A stretch of 64,000 nucleotides of DNA from Vibrio sinaloensis DSM 21326 (GTDB lineage Bacteria; Pseudomonadota; Gammaproteobacteria; Enterobacterales; Vibrionaceae), in contig NZ_AEVT01000076.1 in the NCBI RefSeq assembly GCF_000189275.1, forward strand, positions 1 to 64,000, given 5' to 3'. Below the pieces are notes generated by a model that worked only from the letters and a program-made list of their open reading frames with translations, made no database searches and had not been told where the DNA came from. The translations under genes and the position numbers were made by a program. Position 1 is the stretch's first letter; the number at the start of each line of letters is the position of its first letter. This document shows, piece by piece, positions 23,541 through 33,540 of the stretch.

Positions 23541-23760
23541 TATCTTCTAACCAATTGTATAGTTCTTGTAAATCGAAGGGCCAATTCAGCTCTTTTCCAT
23601 TATTATTAAGCACAGGTATGGTGACGCCGTAACGAGAAAACAGCTCGTCATCAAAAGCAATATCTATGATGTCTACTTGATTGGCTACCCCAGCCTGCTG
23701 GCATAGCTCATAAGCCATCTCACATAGATGGCACCCTTCTGTACTGTATAGCGTTATCAC
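23518..23760 (-). CDS. Glutaredoxin-like protein (DUF836 type)
   Basis: 80 residues, thioredoxin-like fold with an N-terminal CxxC in TEGCHLCEMAYELC and the cis-Pro region YGVTIPVLNNNGKEL. Probably a thiol-disulfide carrier of the glutaredoxin family. Lies between rlmL and uup, as in other vibrios, with an 8-nt gap from rlmL and overlap with uup. Confidence 0.85.
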   Translation of the reverse strand: MITLYSTEGCHLCEMAYELCQQAGVANQVDIIDIAFDDELFSRYGVTIPVLNNNGKELNWPFDLQELYNWLEDNGITHHK

Positions 23761-23768
23761 GGCTCAGC

Positions 23769-25892
23769 TTAGTCCTTGTGAGTCACAATCCAACAGTTAT
23801 GGATGTGTTTGTTACGTGAAAAATCAAGCGGTAACGTCTGTGTAGAGATATTTTTTGCTACAAGCCCTAGTGACGCTAATGCATCAAGATCCATTTTGAA
23901 ATGACGTTTATTGTTTGAGAACACGATTGTACCGCCTGCGCGTAACATACGTTTCAAATTGGTCATTAGCTGAATATGGTCTCGCTGTACGTCAAAAGAC
24001 TGCTCCATACGCTTGGAGTTGGAGAATGTCGGTGGATCAATAAAAATCAGATCAAACTGAGCCGTCGACGACTCTAGCCATTGAAGGCAATCTGCATGTT
24101 CATAACGATGCTGTCGGCCCACCTGACCATTGAGTTGCATGTTCTCTTTCGCCCACTCTAAGTAGGTTTTGGACATATCTACCGTCGTCGTGGATTTGGC
24201 ACCACCACACGCGGCGTGAACCGTAGCTGACCCCGTGTAGGCAAACAGATTTAAGAAATCTTTGCCTTGAGCCATTTCACCTAATTTACGTCGCGTGATC
24301 TTGTGGTCTAAGAACAAACCAGTGTCTAGGTAGTCATGTAAGTTCACGATCAACTTAACGCCGTACTCGTTAACGTGCATGGTGTCAGACTCTTGAGACA
24401 GCTTCTGATACTGCGAACTGCCTTTCTGCTTTTGGCGAACCTTGAGGACCACTTTGTTGGCATCTGTCCCAGTAACTTGTATCGCTGCTCTGATGATATC
24501 AGTTAAACGACGCTTAGCTTTCTCTTCCGGGATGTTCTTAGGCGCAGCGTATTCTTGTATTACGAGGTGATCGAGATAAACATCAATCGCGACATTGTAT
24601 TCAGGAAGGTCAGCATCATAGATGCGGTAGCAATCTAGCTGCTCTTTACGCGCCCACTTTCCAATCTTGCCGATATTCTTTTTCAGACGGTTAGAGAAAT
24701 CAGGAGCAATGACCGAACTAGTGACGTTGTCACCTTGGGCGTCGGCGCTTCTCTCAGAAATAGAATAGTTTTTTTGGTGACACGGTAACGCGCCATTATT
24801 CAATTTAAACTGTTTGTCTGCGCGCATACGTAGACAGCTTAGTAACTCATCAGAACTAGAGAAAATAGACGCTTGGCTGCCACCAAACTCTGCTTTTAAC
24901 TGAGCACCGAAGGCCGTATATAAGGCAATTAAACCTGGATGCGTCCCCAATCGCTCACCGTAAGGCGGGTTAGAAACAATCACGCCTTTTTCAAACCCTT
25001 CTGGACGCGTAATTTTGGCAGCGTCGCCTTCATTAAACTCAATCAGTGATTCGACACCTGCTCGGCGCGCATTGTCACGTGCAGTTTTCAGCACTCGGGC
25101 GTCGTTATCGAAGCCATAAAACTTAGCGTCAACTTTCTTGACACCACGTCGAGCCTGAACGGATGCCTCAGATTTAATCTCTGCCCACAACTCTGAATCA
25201 AAGTCTTCTAACGCCTCAAAGCCCCACTTTGGTCGGTTAACGCCTGGTGCCATGTTGGCCGCCATCATTGCAGCTTCAATCAGAAGCGTGCCAGAGCCGC
25301 ACATAGGGTCTAGCATTGACTTAGACTCATCCCAACCGCTTCGAGTAATAATGGCCGCCGCGAGTGTTTCACGTAACGGTGCTCTACCGGACTCTGGGCG
25401 ATAGCCGCGCTGGTGCAGGCCACCACCGACCATATCAATACCTAATAACGCTTTGTCTTTATGGAGACGAACGTGGATACGAAGATCTGCACGATCTTTA
25501 CTGATCGATGGGCGTGGGAGGTTTTTCTTCTCGTAACAATCCACTACGGCATCTTTTACCTTCATCGCACCATATTGGCTATTACGAATTTCGCGGTTTG
25601 TGCCATTAAAGTCGACAACAAACTTCTTCGAACTATGGAAGTGATTGACCCAGTTAACTGAAGACGTCGCTAAGTAGAGATCCATGTCATCATTACATGT
25701 GAACTCTGATAATACGCGAACAAAGCGTGAAGCGAGTCGGCTCCACAAACAACAGCGATAAATTTGCTCGTTTGAAGCCTTAAAACGCACGCCAGCCTGA
25801 ACTGGTTTCGCGTCTGAAATTCCAAGCTTTGTTAATTCTTCAACTAACAGGTTCTCCATACCATTAGAAGTAACCGCAAGATATTGATGCAT
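23769..25892 (-). CDS. rlmL: 23S rRNA methyltransferase RlmL/RlmK (bifunctional)
   Basis: 707 residues from ATG 25892 ([20 protein letters not shown]); E. coli RlmKL has 702. Order: THUMP domain, first SAM domain with [15 protein letters not shown] and the catalytic NPPYGERLG, second SAM domain with [13 protein letters not shown] and [13 protein letters not shown]. The first half makes m2G2445, the second m7G2069. The longer frame to 26009 lacks support. An exact matS site lies inside the gene. Confidence 0.95.
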   Translation of the reverse strand: MHQYLAVTSNGMENLLVEELTKLGISDAKPVQAGVRFKASNEQIYRCCLWSRLASRFVRVLSEFTCNDDMDLYLATSSVNWVNHFHSSKKFVVDFNGTNREIRNSQYGAMKVKDAVVDCYEKKNLPRPSISKDRADLRIHVRLHKDKALLGIDMVGGGLHQRGYRPESGRAPLRETLAAAIITRSGWDESKSMLDPMCGSGTLLIEAAMMAANMAPGVNRPKWGFEALEDFDSELWAEIKSEASVQARRGVKKVDAKFYGFDNDARVLKTARDNARRAGVESLIEFNEGDAAKITRPEGFEKGVIVSNPPYGERLGTHPGLIALYTAFGAQLKAEFGGSQASIFSSSDELLSCLRMRADKQFKLNNGALPCHQKNYSISERSADAQGDNVTSSVIAPDFSNRLKKNIGKIGKWARKEQLDCYRIYDADLPEYNVAIDVYLDHLVIQEYAAPKNIPEEKAKRRLTDIIRAAIQVTGTDANKVVLKVRQKQKGSSQYQKLSQESDTMHVNEYGVKLIVNLHDYLDTGLFLDHKITRRKLGEMAQGKDFLNLFAYTGSATVHAACGGAKSTTTVDMSKTYLEWAKENMQLNGQVGRQHRYEHADCLQWLESSTAQFDLIFIDPPTFSNSKRMEQSFDVQRDHIQLMTNLKRMLRAGGTIVFSNNKRHFKMDLDALASLGLVAKNISTQTLPLDFSRNKHIHNCWIVTHKD
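24721..24733. other. matS site (within rlmL)
   Basis: GTGACGTTGTCAC fits GTGAC-RNY-GTCAC exactly. Binding site for MatP, whose gene is 7.6 kb away. Confidence 0.8.
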
Positions 25893-26361
25893 AGTGAACT
25901 TTTTATTCTTTAGAAAATGACCCCTCATTATACCTGACACTCCACCAATTTTCTTAGTCCAAATGAAAATCAAAGTATGGTTCAAACACTGTATGGCTAC
26001 TTCTTGCACAATTTTTCATTTTGTTACTGAGTTTCAAGCTCGCATGTCGAAACCAATTCTTTAGTCGAATTTATTGCCACAAAGCAGAAGTGAATACTTA
26101 TTTACATTCATTTTGGTCTATACCAGCAACGCAAATATGCGTAATTTAGTTACAGGATTGGGTGAAATGGGGAATTTAATGGGGTTTAATTCCTCTCAGA
26201 TGGGAATAACGGGAAAAACAAAATGAAAATTTTTGTGTGGAAACTGAACAGTTCTCACAGATGAAACATTAGAAAAGCGATAAATGTGGGCAGGTAATGT
26301 GCGAATTTCAGGCAAAAAAAATCGGCCTTACGACCGATGGGAAATTAAAAAGGAACGAAAA
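25893..26361. other. Intergenic region rlmL-zapC
   Basis: 470 bp. The right end holds a terminator-like hairpin for zapC: on the minus strand ATCGG pairs with CCGAT (26321-26338) before eight T. The rest is AT-rich and should contain the rlmL promoter; only a 13-codon open frame starting MKIFVWKLNSSHR was seen on the plus strand (26223), without good support. Confidence 0.5.
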
Positions 26362-26910
26362 TTAGCCAACCAAAGCAATCGGTTGAACTTGGAACTGGTG
26401 GTTACAAGGCTGCATTCTGTCGTGCATGACCTTGATTGCTTGGCCAAAAGCGAGAGATTTAGCCGAATTGAGTTGGAACTCTTCTAGCGAGACAGAGGCA
26501 CACAAGCTCGCGCACTCCCCGACTTCAAGTACGATAAACGTTCCTGAAGTGCCAGAGGCGTCTAACTGCACAAAATCACCCTCTTCAACGGTGAAATTGC
26601 CATCAGATAGCGAGTCAAAGAACCAACTTTTTGGTTGTACAGGTTTATGGAATCGCTTGGCGGCAACACAATACAATGCCAGCTCAGCCTGTCTGGCTTC
26701 TACCAAACCTAAGTGAGCAATCTGCTCTTTGTATGTTTGGTAAGCAGACGCATCATCAACGGAAAATTCATTGATACCTATTGCACAATCAACAATCAAT
26801 TTGCGAGGAAGATTGGTCTTAAATAGCATACCATCACCCAGATCGAGCATTAGGTGCCCTTCTGAGTCATCGTAAAACCAAGTCCACTTGTCACTGGGTT
26901 TAAGCATCAT
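26362..26910 (-). CDS. zapC: Cell-division protein ZapC
   Basis: 182 residues, family length. The N-terminus KPSDKWTWFYDDSEGHLMLD aligns with E. coli ZapC ([20 protein letters not shown] from memory), followed by LGDGMLFKTNLPRK, KSWFF and a late AIKVMHDRMQP. ZapC binds FtsZ and bundles protofilaments at the Z-ring. Its position between rlmL and pyrD is the E. coli order. Start at 26910 or the next codon. Confidence 0.9.
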   Translation of the reverse strand: MMLKPSDKWTWFYDDSEGHLMLDLGDGMLFKTNLPRKLIVDCAIGINEFSVDDASAYQTYKEQIAHLGLVEARQAELALYCVAAKRFHKPVQPKSWFFDSLSDGNFTVEEGDFVQLDASGTSGTFIVLEVGECASLCASVSLEEFQLNSAKSLAFGQAIKVMHDRMQPCNHQFQVQPIALVG

Positions 26911-27001
26911 TCCAATCTCTTAATGTTGTGAATTTAGGTAAAACGCTTAATTACCTTTCCTAGCAATATTTCGAATTCTATAAGCAGATAAAATAAAAAA
27001 A

Positions 27002-27027
27002 AGAGGAAATGATTTCTCATTTCCTCT
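27002..27027 (-). terminator. pyrD terminator
   Basis: Perfect 11-bp stem AGAGGAAATGA / TCATTTCCTCT with 4-nt loop; on the minus strand followed by seven or more T. Lies 75 nt past the pyrD stop. Confidence 0.85.
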
Positions 27028-27061
27028 CGATATAGCGACAAATTTTGAGTGACTTATTAAT

Positions 27062-27074
27062 GTGACATTGTCAC
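27062..27074. other. matS site (pyrD-zapC intergenic)
   Basis: GTGACATTGTCAC, an exact match to the MatP consensus, between the pyrD stop and its terminator. Confidence 0.8.
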
Positions 27075-27101
27075 TCTAAGCGATACCTAAGCTCATGTGC
27101 T

Positions 27102-28112
27102 CTATAGGTTTTTAACGATGTCTTTGACGAGACCAGGCCCGTGATAGATGAATCCTGAGTAAACTTGGACCAGTTTAGCCCCGGCCATCATTTTCTCTTT
27201 TGCAGCAACGTAAGAGTCTACACCACCAACACCAATCACTGGGATCTGGTCGTTGAGTTCTTCATGAAGTCTGCGAACAACTTCTGTACTGCGAGACTGT
27301 ACAGGGCGACCACTTAAGCCCCCTGCTTCATTTGCGTGTTTCATCCCTTCAACGATAGAGCGATCCAAGGTTGTGTTGGTTGCAATCACGGCATCGATGT
27401 TATTCTTTAGCAACGATTCGCAGATCTGTTTGATCTCATCGTCACTAAGATCCGGAGCGATCTTTAATGCAAGCGGTACATATTTATCGTGCTTTTCAGC
27501 CAATTCCGCTTGCTTTTCTTTAAGCTCAGACAGCAGATCATCAAGTGCTTCACCGTATTGAAGCGAACGTAATCCTGGCGTATTCGGGGACGAGATATTC
27601 ACCGCAATGTATCCGGCGTACTCATATACCTTTTCCATACAGATCAGATAGTCTTCTGCCCCATTTTCGATTGGCGTATCTTTGTTTTTACCAATGTTGA
27701 TACCAAGAACACAATCGTATTTCGCTTTCTTAACGTTTTCGACTAGGTTATCTACACCCAGGTTATTGAATCCCATCCGATTGATGATCCCTTCGGCTTC
27801 GACTAGACGGAACAGCCTTGGCTTATCATTGCCCGCCTGAGGACGAGGCGTCACTGTTCCAACCTCAACAAACCCAAAACCCATGGCATCGAATGCTTCA
27901 ATGCACTCACCATTTTTGTCTAAGCCTGCTGCCAACCCTACTGGGTTACGGAATGTTAAACCCATACATTCTACAGGACGGTGTGGTAGTTGCTGGCGGT
28001 ATAGAAGATCGACTGGAGTGCCGGTGAAACGTTTGAAGTTCTGAATTGCTAAATCATGTGCCTTTTCGGCATCAAGTTGGAAAAAGCCAGATCTGGCTAG
28101 ACGGTAAAGCAT
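27102..28112 (-). CDS. pyrD: Dihydroorotate dehydrogenase (quinone), class 2
   Basis: 336 residues, same as E. coli PyrD. The N-terminal amphipathic helix region ([20 protein letters not shown]), AGLDKNGE, the catalytic-serine loop [15 protein letters not shown], and the FMN-binding [16 protein letters not shown] and GVGGVDSY motifs are present. The enzyme is membrane-associated, oxidises dihydroorotate to orotate and passes electrons to quinone in pyrimidine synthesis. Confidence 0.97.
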   Translation of the reverse strand: MLYRLARSGFFQLDAEKAHDLAIQNFKRFTGTPVDLLYRQQLPHRPVECMGLTFRNPVGLAAGLDKNGECIEAFDAMGFGFVEVGTVTPRPQAGNDKPRLFRLVEAEGIINRMGFNNLGVDNLVENVKKAKYDCVLGINIGKNKDTPIENGAEDYLICMEKVYEYAGYIAVNISSPNTPGLRSLQYGEALDDLLSELKEKQAELAEKHDKYVPLALKIAPDLSDDEIKQICESLLKNNIDAVIATNTTLDRSIVEGMKHANEAGGLSGRPVQSRSTEVVRRLHEELNDQIPVIGVGGVDSYVAAKEKMMAGAKLVQVYSGFIYHGPGLVKDIVKNL

Positions 28113-28131
28113 TGTGCCTCCGAAAGAAAAA

Positions 28132-28151
28132 AGCCCCGTGTAAACGGGGCT
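28132..28151 (-). terminator. Terminator of the NAD-glutamate dehydrogenase gene
   Basis: Perfect 8-bp stem AGCCCCGT / ACGGGGCT, 4-nt loop, then TTTTTT on the minus strand; 48 nt after the stop. Confidence 0.85.
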
Positions 28152-28199
28152 GTATTATTAAGGGTTTTACCGAATAATTCAATCAATTATCGCAAACGT

Positions 28200-31100
28200 T
28201 TACTCGTTTGCCGAACAATTCAGGTTCAACAGCATTAACTCTCGAAGTGCGACAGAGAATTTCGCGAATTCGTGAACCGAACCAACTTTAAACTCGTTGA
28301 GGATGTTTTCCCAACGGTGTAAGGACGTTTCGTTGTTCGCGATCCAATCTTCTAGCGCTTTCATCACGTCGAGATCTTCAGGAGCACAACTGCAACTCAG
28401 AACTTGGCTGGTTAATTGGCGTTGTTGCCAATCTAGATCTTCACGGAACGCCGCTCTAGCGAGTGCTTGCCAATGGTTGTCGACAGCTTGAGTATTGATC
28501 TGTTTTAAGAACCAATGTAGCGACAAACGATCGCCTAGGTTGTAGTACAGCTTCGCACTTTGCTCGACTGACTTACCTTTTTCTCGAGCAACTGTGGATA
28601 TATCCAGTACTGAGTATAGGCTCGACAGACGAGATACATAACTCGCTAATTCAGCACTGATACCCTGCTCAATCCAAGCTTTAGCCATCTCATTGTGCTC
28701 TTCCACTTCTGAAGGAACCAGCATTTCATCTAGGTTCGCTTTGATCGTTTCCACGTCAGCTTGGTACAAGTCGATCAAGTTGTTCACACATTGACGGCCA
28801 TTGCGATTACGCAACAACCAACGAGAGAGTCGACGCAACGTTCGGCGAACGTAGAACATCATGTCATATTGGGCTTGAGTCGTCGCATCATTATCAAGAG
28901 AACGCAGCTCTTCAAACACTTTGCCCAGACCAAAAATCTCACGCGATGCAACGTAAGCATTGGCGATATCAACAACATGAGCCCCCGTTTCCTCTTGAAG
29001 GCGAGTAACGAAGTTACAGCCCATCTCATTCACCATTTGATTGGCAAGTGCTGTGGCGATGATTTCAGCTCTTAGCGGATGACTATCCATTTGTGCTGAG
29101 TAGTTACGGCGTAACTCAGTTGGGAAGTACTGTACTAACTGCTGAGCATGGAATGAGTCGTTAGCAATATCATCATGGACTAACTCTTCTTTCAGCACCA
29201 TTTTGCCATAAGCGACAAGCACAGAAAGCTCTGGTCGCGTTAACGCCATGCCCTGCTTTTCACGCTCTAACAAGGTTTCATCATCAGGAATGTATTCGAG
29301 TGCTCGGTCCAAATGACCCGCTTTCTCCATGGTATGAATAAAACGGATCTGCTCTTTGACTAAAGATGTGCCCTGTTGTTCAGTAACAGAAATCGACTCT
29401 GATTGACAGTACGCGTCATCGAGAACAATCTCGCCGACCTCATCTTCCATCGATTCAAGGATCTGGTTACGTTGCTTGACGGTAAGGTCACCGTTAGCCA
29501 CTAGTCCATTCAAAAAGATCTTGATGTTAACTTCATTATCTGAACAATCTACACCACCAACGTTATCAACAAAGTCGGTATTTACGCGGCCCCCAGTCAA
29601 TGCGTATTCAATACGCCCTAACTGCGTCATGCCGAGGTTACCACCTTCGCCGACCACTTTCGCACGTAGTTCGCCACCATCGATACGTAACACATCATTC
29701 GCTCGATCACCTACATCTGTATGGGTCTCACTGGACGCTTTAACGTAAGTACCGATACCACCATTCCATAGAAGATCAACTTCCATTTTTAGGATCAGTT
29801 TAATCAGATCATTAGGTGCTGCTGTGGCCTTTTTAGTACCAAGCATCTTTTGAATTTCAGGCGTTAACGTGATTGATTTTGCGCGTCTTGAGAAGATGCC
29901 ACCACCTTTCGAAATCAGCTCGGCATTGTAATCTTCCCAGCTTGAACGAGGTAGATTGAACAAACGGTTACGCTCTTCCCAACCTGAAGCGGAATCAGGG
30001 TTTGGATCGATGAAGATATGCATGTGGTTAAAGGCAGCTTGTAAACGAATGTGCTTAGACAGCAGCATACCGTTACCAAAAACGTCACCAGCCATGTCAC
30101 CCACACCAATCGCGGTAAAATCGGTTGTTTGACAGTTGATACCCATTTCACGGAAGTGACGTTTAACCGACTCCCAGCCACCTTTCGCCGTAATCCCCAT
30201 GGCTTTATGGTCGTAGCCGTTAGAACCACCGGATGCAAAGGCATCCCCAAGCCAGAAGTTGTATTCATCAGAGACTGAGTTGGCTAAATCTGAGAAAGTA
30301 GCGGTTCCTTTATCCGCCGCGACAACCAAATATGGGTCATCTTCATCATGACGAACAACACTCTTCGGAGGGATTACTTCTCCTTCAATGATGTTGTCTG
30401 AAACATCTAATAGCGCACGGATGAATCGTTTGTAGCAACGTTGGCCTTCAGCAAAAATTTCGTCACGGCCACTGAACTGGTGTTGACGCTTACAAACAAA
30501 ACCACCTTTTGCGCCCACAGGGACGATAACGGTGTTCTTCACTTGTTGCGCTTTAACCAAGCCCAAGATCTCGGTACGGAAATCTTCTTGACGATCCGAC
30601 CAGCGTAAACCACCACGAGCTACTTTACCGCCACGCAAGTGGACACCTTCGATATCTGGTGCATAAACAAAGATTTCAAACGCAGGAACCGGCTGCGGAA
30701 TCTCAGGGATTTCGCTTGGTTTCATTTTCAGCGATAACCAAGGTTTAGGCTGTTTGTCTTCGTCTAACTGATAGAAGTTAGTGCGAAGCGTTGCCGTGAT
30801 CATTTCAACATAGCGACGAATGATACGATCGTCATCTAAGCTCTCAACATGATCGAGTTGTTCGGTAATTTTCTTCGTAAGATCAGCTTGGCCTTTTTGA
30901 CTGCCTTTGAATTTTGGATCAAAACGCTTGGTGAACAAGCCAACCAAGTCTTTCGCTAGATCTGGATAGTGACTTAGTGTTTCTTCGATGTACTGTTGAC
31001 TGAATGGGAAGCCAACCTGACGCATATAGCGAGCATAGGCGCGAAGAATAGAAATCTCACGACCCGATAACGATGCACCTAGAACTAAACGGTTGAATCC

Positions 31101-33041
31101 ATCACTTTCTAAATCGCCTGCCCAAATTGCGGCAAATGCTTGCTGGAATCGATCACGAGCTTCACGAAGATCAACGGTTTTGTCACTCTTATGAAGCATT
31201 GAGAAATCAAGGATCCAGTAGACTTGACCATTGGCTTTACGAACTTCATATGGTGACTCACCGATCACGCGCAAACCTAGGTTTTCCAACATCGGCATTA
31301 CGTCAGAGAGGTGAATAGGTTCATCGCGATGGTAAAGCTTCAAACGAACCGCTTTTGAGTCTGAGCCAAGCTCTTGAGGACGATAGAACAACATGCCAAG
31401 CTTGTTGTCATCACTCAGTGCTTCAAGCCTTTCGATATCGGCAACTGCCGAGCCTGGCATTACATCTTCTTTGTATGAACGAGGGAAAGCGCGATTGTAT
31501 TCTTTTGATAGCGGTAAACCTTTGCTTTCACCGAAGTTCGCCACGATCGCATCGGATAGTCGATCGTCCCAAGTTGAAGATGCTTCCATTAAGTTCTGCT
31601 CGATCGTTTTGACATTGATATCTGAGTTGTTGTTGTCGACACGCACTATATAGTGGGTTCTTGCCAACGGACTTTCCGAGAAATAAGTCGTAAACTCAAC
31701 TTCTTCATCACAGCCGAAATACTGCTTTAGAATACGCTGTGTTTGACGACGAAGTTCGGTGTTGTAGCGGTCTTTAGTAACATAAACCATACAGCTAAAG
31801 AATCGGCCAAACGGGTCTTTACGCACAAACAAACGAAGCAGATCACGGTCTTGCATCTGAACGACGCCCATACCCACTTCAAGCAACTCTTCTTCTTTTG
31901 CTTGAAGAAGTTCATCGCGAGGATAATTTTCTAAAATGTTATGCAGAGCTTTAAACGAGTAAGAACCTTCTCGATAACCACTGGCATCAAGAATTCGTTC
32001 TACTTTTTCTCGAATTAGGGGGATGCTTTCTACGCTTTGGTTGTACACTGCTGACGTGTATAAGCCTGTGAAACGGTGCTCACCGATTACCTTGCCATTT
32101 TCATCAAACTTTTTAATGCCGATGTAATCGGTATATGCAGGCCGGTGAATTCGAGACGGCGTATTGCCTTTGGTCATGATAAGTAAGAACGGCTTTTTCG
32201 CTTCTAGTCGTGCGGAGTCTGGGAAATCAGACAATTTAACACTGCGCACTCGATCGCGATTGGCAAACAAGCCTAAACCTTTATCTGGTGTTGGGCGCAA
32301 CTCAGTATCGCCATCTACCGACACTAAGTCATATTCTTTGTAGCCCATGAAGGTAAAGTTATGTTTACCCAGCCAGCGCAAGAAATTAATGGTCTCATCA
32401 TAGCGGTCGCGCTCAACTTCCACCTGACCTTGTTGAGCTTCTACTTGATTGGTTACTTCTTCCAGTTTCTCAACCATTAGTAACCAATCTTGAACCACTA
32501 AGCTAGTATCTTTGAGAATGCTTAGAAGCTCTTCTTTTAAGGACGTCATCGCTTCTTTAGCACTTAAACGGTCAACCTCGATATGGAAAAGGGATTGCAA
32601 TGCCCCTTCGCCTTGGTTGATAGCCGTAATTTCACCTTGCGCATTTCTCTCCACTTGAGTCGGGCCATGTAACATCAAATGAGAGGCTAAATCCAAACGA
32701 CTGAGTGCCATCTTAATCGAGTCAACCAAGAACGGGCTGTCTTGGACTACGATTTCAACAATAGTGTGTGTGGATTGCCAACCTTGACGGCTGACCGTTG
32801 GGTTGAAGACTCTAACCGAGACGTCATCTGCTTTCTTTTCGCTAATGTGGTGCCATAAGCTAACCACTGCGCCATAGAGATCAGATTCGTTTCGTTCGAC
32901 TAAGTCGTCTTGAGAAATATTGCTAAATAAATGTTGAGCAAGTTGAGTGACTAAAGGTTGATGAGCAAGCTCGAGTTTGTCTTGAATCAGTTGATACACT
33001 TTTTCAAGCAGAACCGGCATCAGTGTTTCACGCGCGGTCAT
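28200..33041 (-). CDS. NAD-specific glutamate dehydrogenase, large type
   Basis: 1613 residues, typical of the roughly 180-kDa L-GDH family. The start at ATG 33041 has GGAG seven nt upstream. The N-terminal half holds ACT-like regulatory regions, and the catalytic core includes ARGGLRWSDRQEDFRTEILG and VPVGAKGGFVCKR, followed by the Rossmann region (VGVGDMAGDVFGNGML, KVVGEGGNLGMTQ). It deaminates glutamate to 2-oxoglutarate with NAD, mainly for growth on amino acids. Single gene with its own terminator; neighbours pyrD and pepN are as in V. cholerae. Confidence 0.95.
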   Translation of the reverse strand: MTARETLMPVLLEKVYQLIQDKLELAHQPLVTQLAQHLFSNISQDDLVERNESDLYGAVVSLWHHISEKKADDVSVRVFNPTVSRQGWQSTHTIVEIVVQDSPFLVDSIKMALSRLDLASHLMLHGPTQVERNAQGEITAINQGEGALQSLFHIEVDRLSAKEAMTSLKEELLSILKDTSLVVQDWLLMVEKLEEVTNQVEAQQGQVEVERDRYDETINFLRWLGKHNFTFMGYKEYDLVSVDGDTELRPTPDKGLGLFANRDRVRSVKLSDFPDSARLEAKKPFLLIMTKGNTPSRIHRPAYTDYIGIKKFDENGKVIGEHRFTGLYTSAVYNQSVESIPLIREKVERILDASGYREGSYSFKALHNILENYPRDELLQAKEEELLEVGMGVVQMQDRDLLRLFVRKDPFGRFFSCMVYVTKDRYNTELRRQTQRILKQYFGCDEEVEFTTYFSESPLARTHYIVRVDNNNSDINVKTIEQNLMEASSTWDDRLSDAIVANFGESKGLPLSKEYNRAFPRSYKEDVMPGSAVADIERLEALSDDNKLGMLFYRPQELGSDSKAVRLKLYHRDEPIHLSDVMPMLENLGLRVIGESPYEVRKANGQVYWILDFSMLHKSDKTVDLREARDRFQQAFAAIWAGDLESDGFNRLVLGASLSGREISILRAYARYMRQVGFPFSQQYIEETLSHYPDLAKDLVGLFTKRFDPKFKGSQKGQADLTKKITEQLDHVESLDDDRIIRRYVEMITATLRTNFYQLDEDKQPKPWLSLKMKPSEIPEIPQPVPAFEIFVYAPDIEGVHLRGGKVARGGLRWSDRQEDFRTEILGLVKAQQVKNTVIVPVGAKGGFVCKRQHQFSGRDEIFAEGQRCYKRFIRALLDVSDNIIEGEVIPPKSVVRHDEDDPYLVVAADKGTATFSDLANSVSDEYNFWLGDAFASGGSNGYDHKAMGITAKGGWESVKRHFREMGINCQTTDFTAIGVGDMAGDVFGNGMLLSKHIRLQAAFNHMHIFIDPNPDSASGWEERNRLFNLPRSSWEDYNAELISKGGGIFSRRAKSITLTPEIQKMLGTKKATAAPNDLIKLILKMEVDLLWNGGIGTYVKASSETHTDVGDRANDVLRIDGGELRAKVVGEGGNLGMTQLGRIEYALTGGRVNTDFVDNVGGVDCSDNEVNIKIFLNGLVANGDLTVKQRNQILESMEDEVGEIVLDDAYCQSESISVTEQQGTSLVKEQIRFIHTMEKAGHLDRALEYIPDDETLLEREKQGMALTRPELSVLVAYGKMVLKEELVHDDIANDSFHAQQLVQYFPTELRRNYSAQMDSHPLRAEIIATALANQMVNEMGCNFVTRLQEETGAHVVDIANAYVASREIFGLGKVFEELRSLDNDATTQAQYDMMFYVRRTLRRLSRWLLRNRNGRQCVNNLIDLYQADVETIKANLDEMLVPSEVEEHNEMAKAWIEQGISAELASYVSRLSSLYSVLDISTVAREKGKSVEQSAKLYYNLGDRLSLHWFLKQINTQAVDNHWQALARAAFREDLDWQQRQLTSQVLSCSCAPEDLDVMKALEDWIANNETSLHRWENILNEFKVGSVHEFAKFSVALRELMLLNLNCSANE

Positions 33042-33178
33042 AATCACACTCCACTATTATAGAATTGTTTGTTTTTGTAGGGATGTTGTAAGCATAGTGC
33101 TTAACACGGGTAATGCCGCTTTATTGTAAAAGCTTTATTGATAAATAGTTAATTCTTTTAGGAGTGGTAGGAGGTGAA

Positions 33179-33250
33179 ATGTTTGAGAATGTGATTAAGG
33201 TTCTATTTAAACTTCTAAGAAATCAGCCGCTCACAGAACTTCTAACTTAA
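33179..33250 (+). CDS. Possible 23-residue small protein
   Basis: ATG directly behind AGGAGGTGAA, an unusually strong ribosome binding site for an intergenic position. The product, MFENVIKVLFKLLRNQPLTE plus three residues, would be an amphipathic helix. It lies between the divergent 5' end of the dehydrogenase and the 3' end of the DUF2835 gene, overlapping the latter by 20 nt antisense. Without comparative data this is only a candidate. Confidence 0.25.
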   Translation: MFENVIKVLFKLLRNQPLTELLT

Positions 33251-33449
33251 GAAACTTATTATTTTGGTCAGTTGTTAAACGAAAACGCCCTTTAACCCCA
33301 ATTTGACTAAGAAATGGCCTGAATCGAGTTGCAGGCAATTGTAAGCGTAGGCCATTGTCTGTAATGACTAAAATGTTGCTCGCAGCGCCATTGTAATGTG
33401 ACAAGAATGTCTGATACGAAATGTTGAGAGTAAAGTAGTAGTAGTTCAT
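33231..33449 (-). CDS. DUF2835 family protein
   Basis: 72 residues from ATG 33449 (MNYYYFTLNISYQTFLSHYN), the usual size of this small gammaproteobacterial family. Contains LRLQLPATRFRPFLSQIGVKGRFRL in two adjoining parts, a basic region that hints at nucleic-acid or protein binding. Follows pepN on the other side by less than 100 nt. Function unknown. Confidence 0.75.
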   Translation of the reverse strand: MNYYYFTLNISYQTFLSHYNGAASNILVITDNGLRLQLPATRFRPFLSQIGVKGRFRLTTDQNNKFLKLEVL

Positions 33450-33540
33450 GATTAAAAAAGTAGCGATTTTACTGCCAAACAAAAACAACTGTATAAATAA
33501 ACAGTAGCACACTAAGTGCTACTGTTTTGGTCATATTGGC

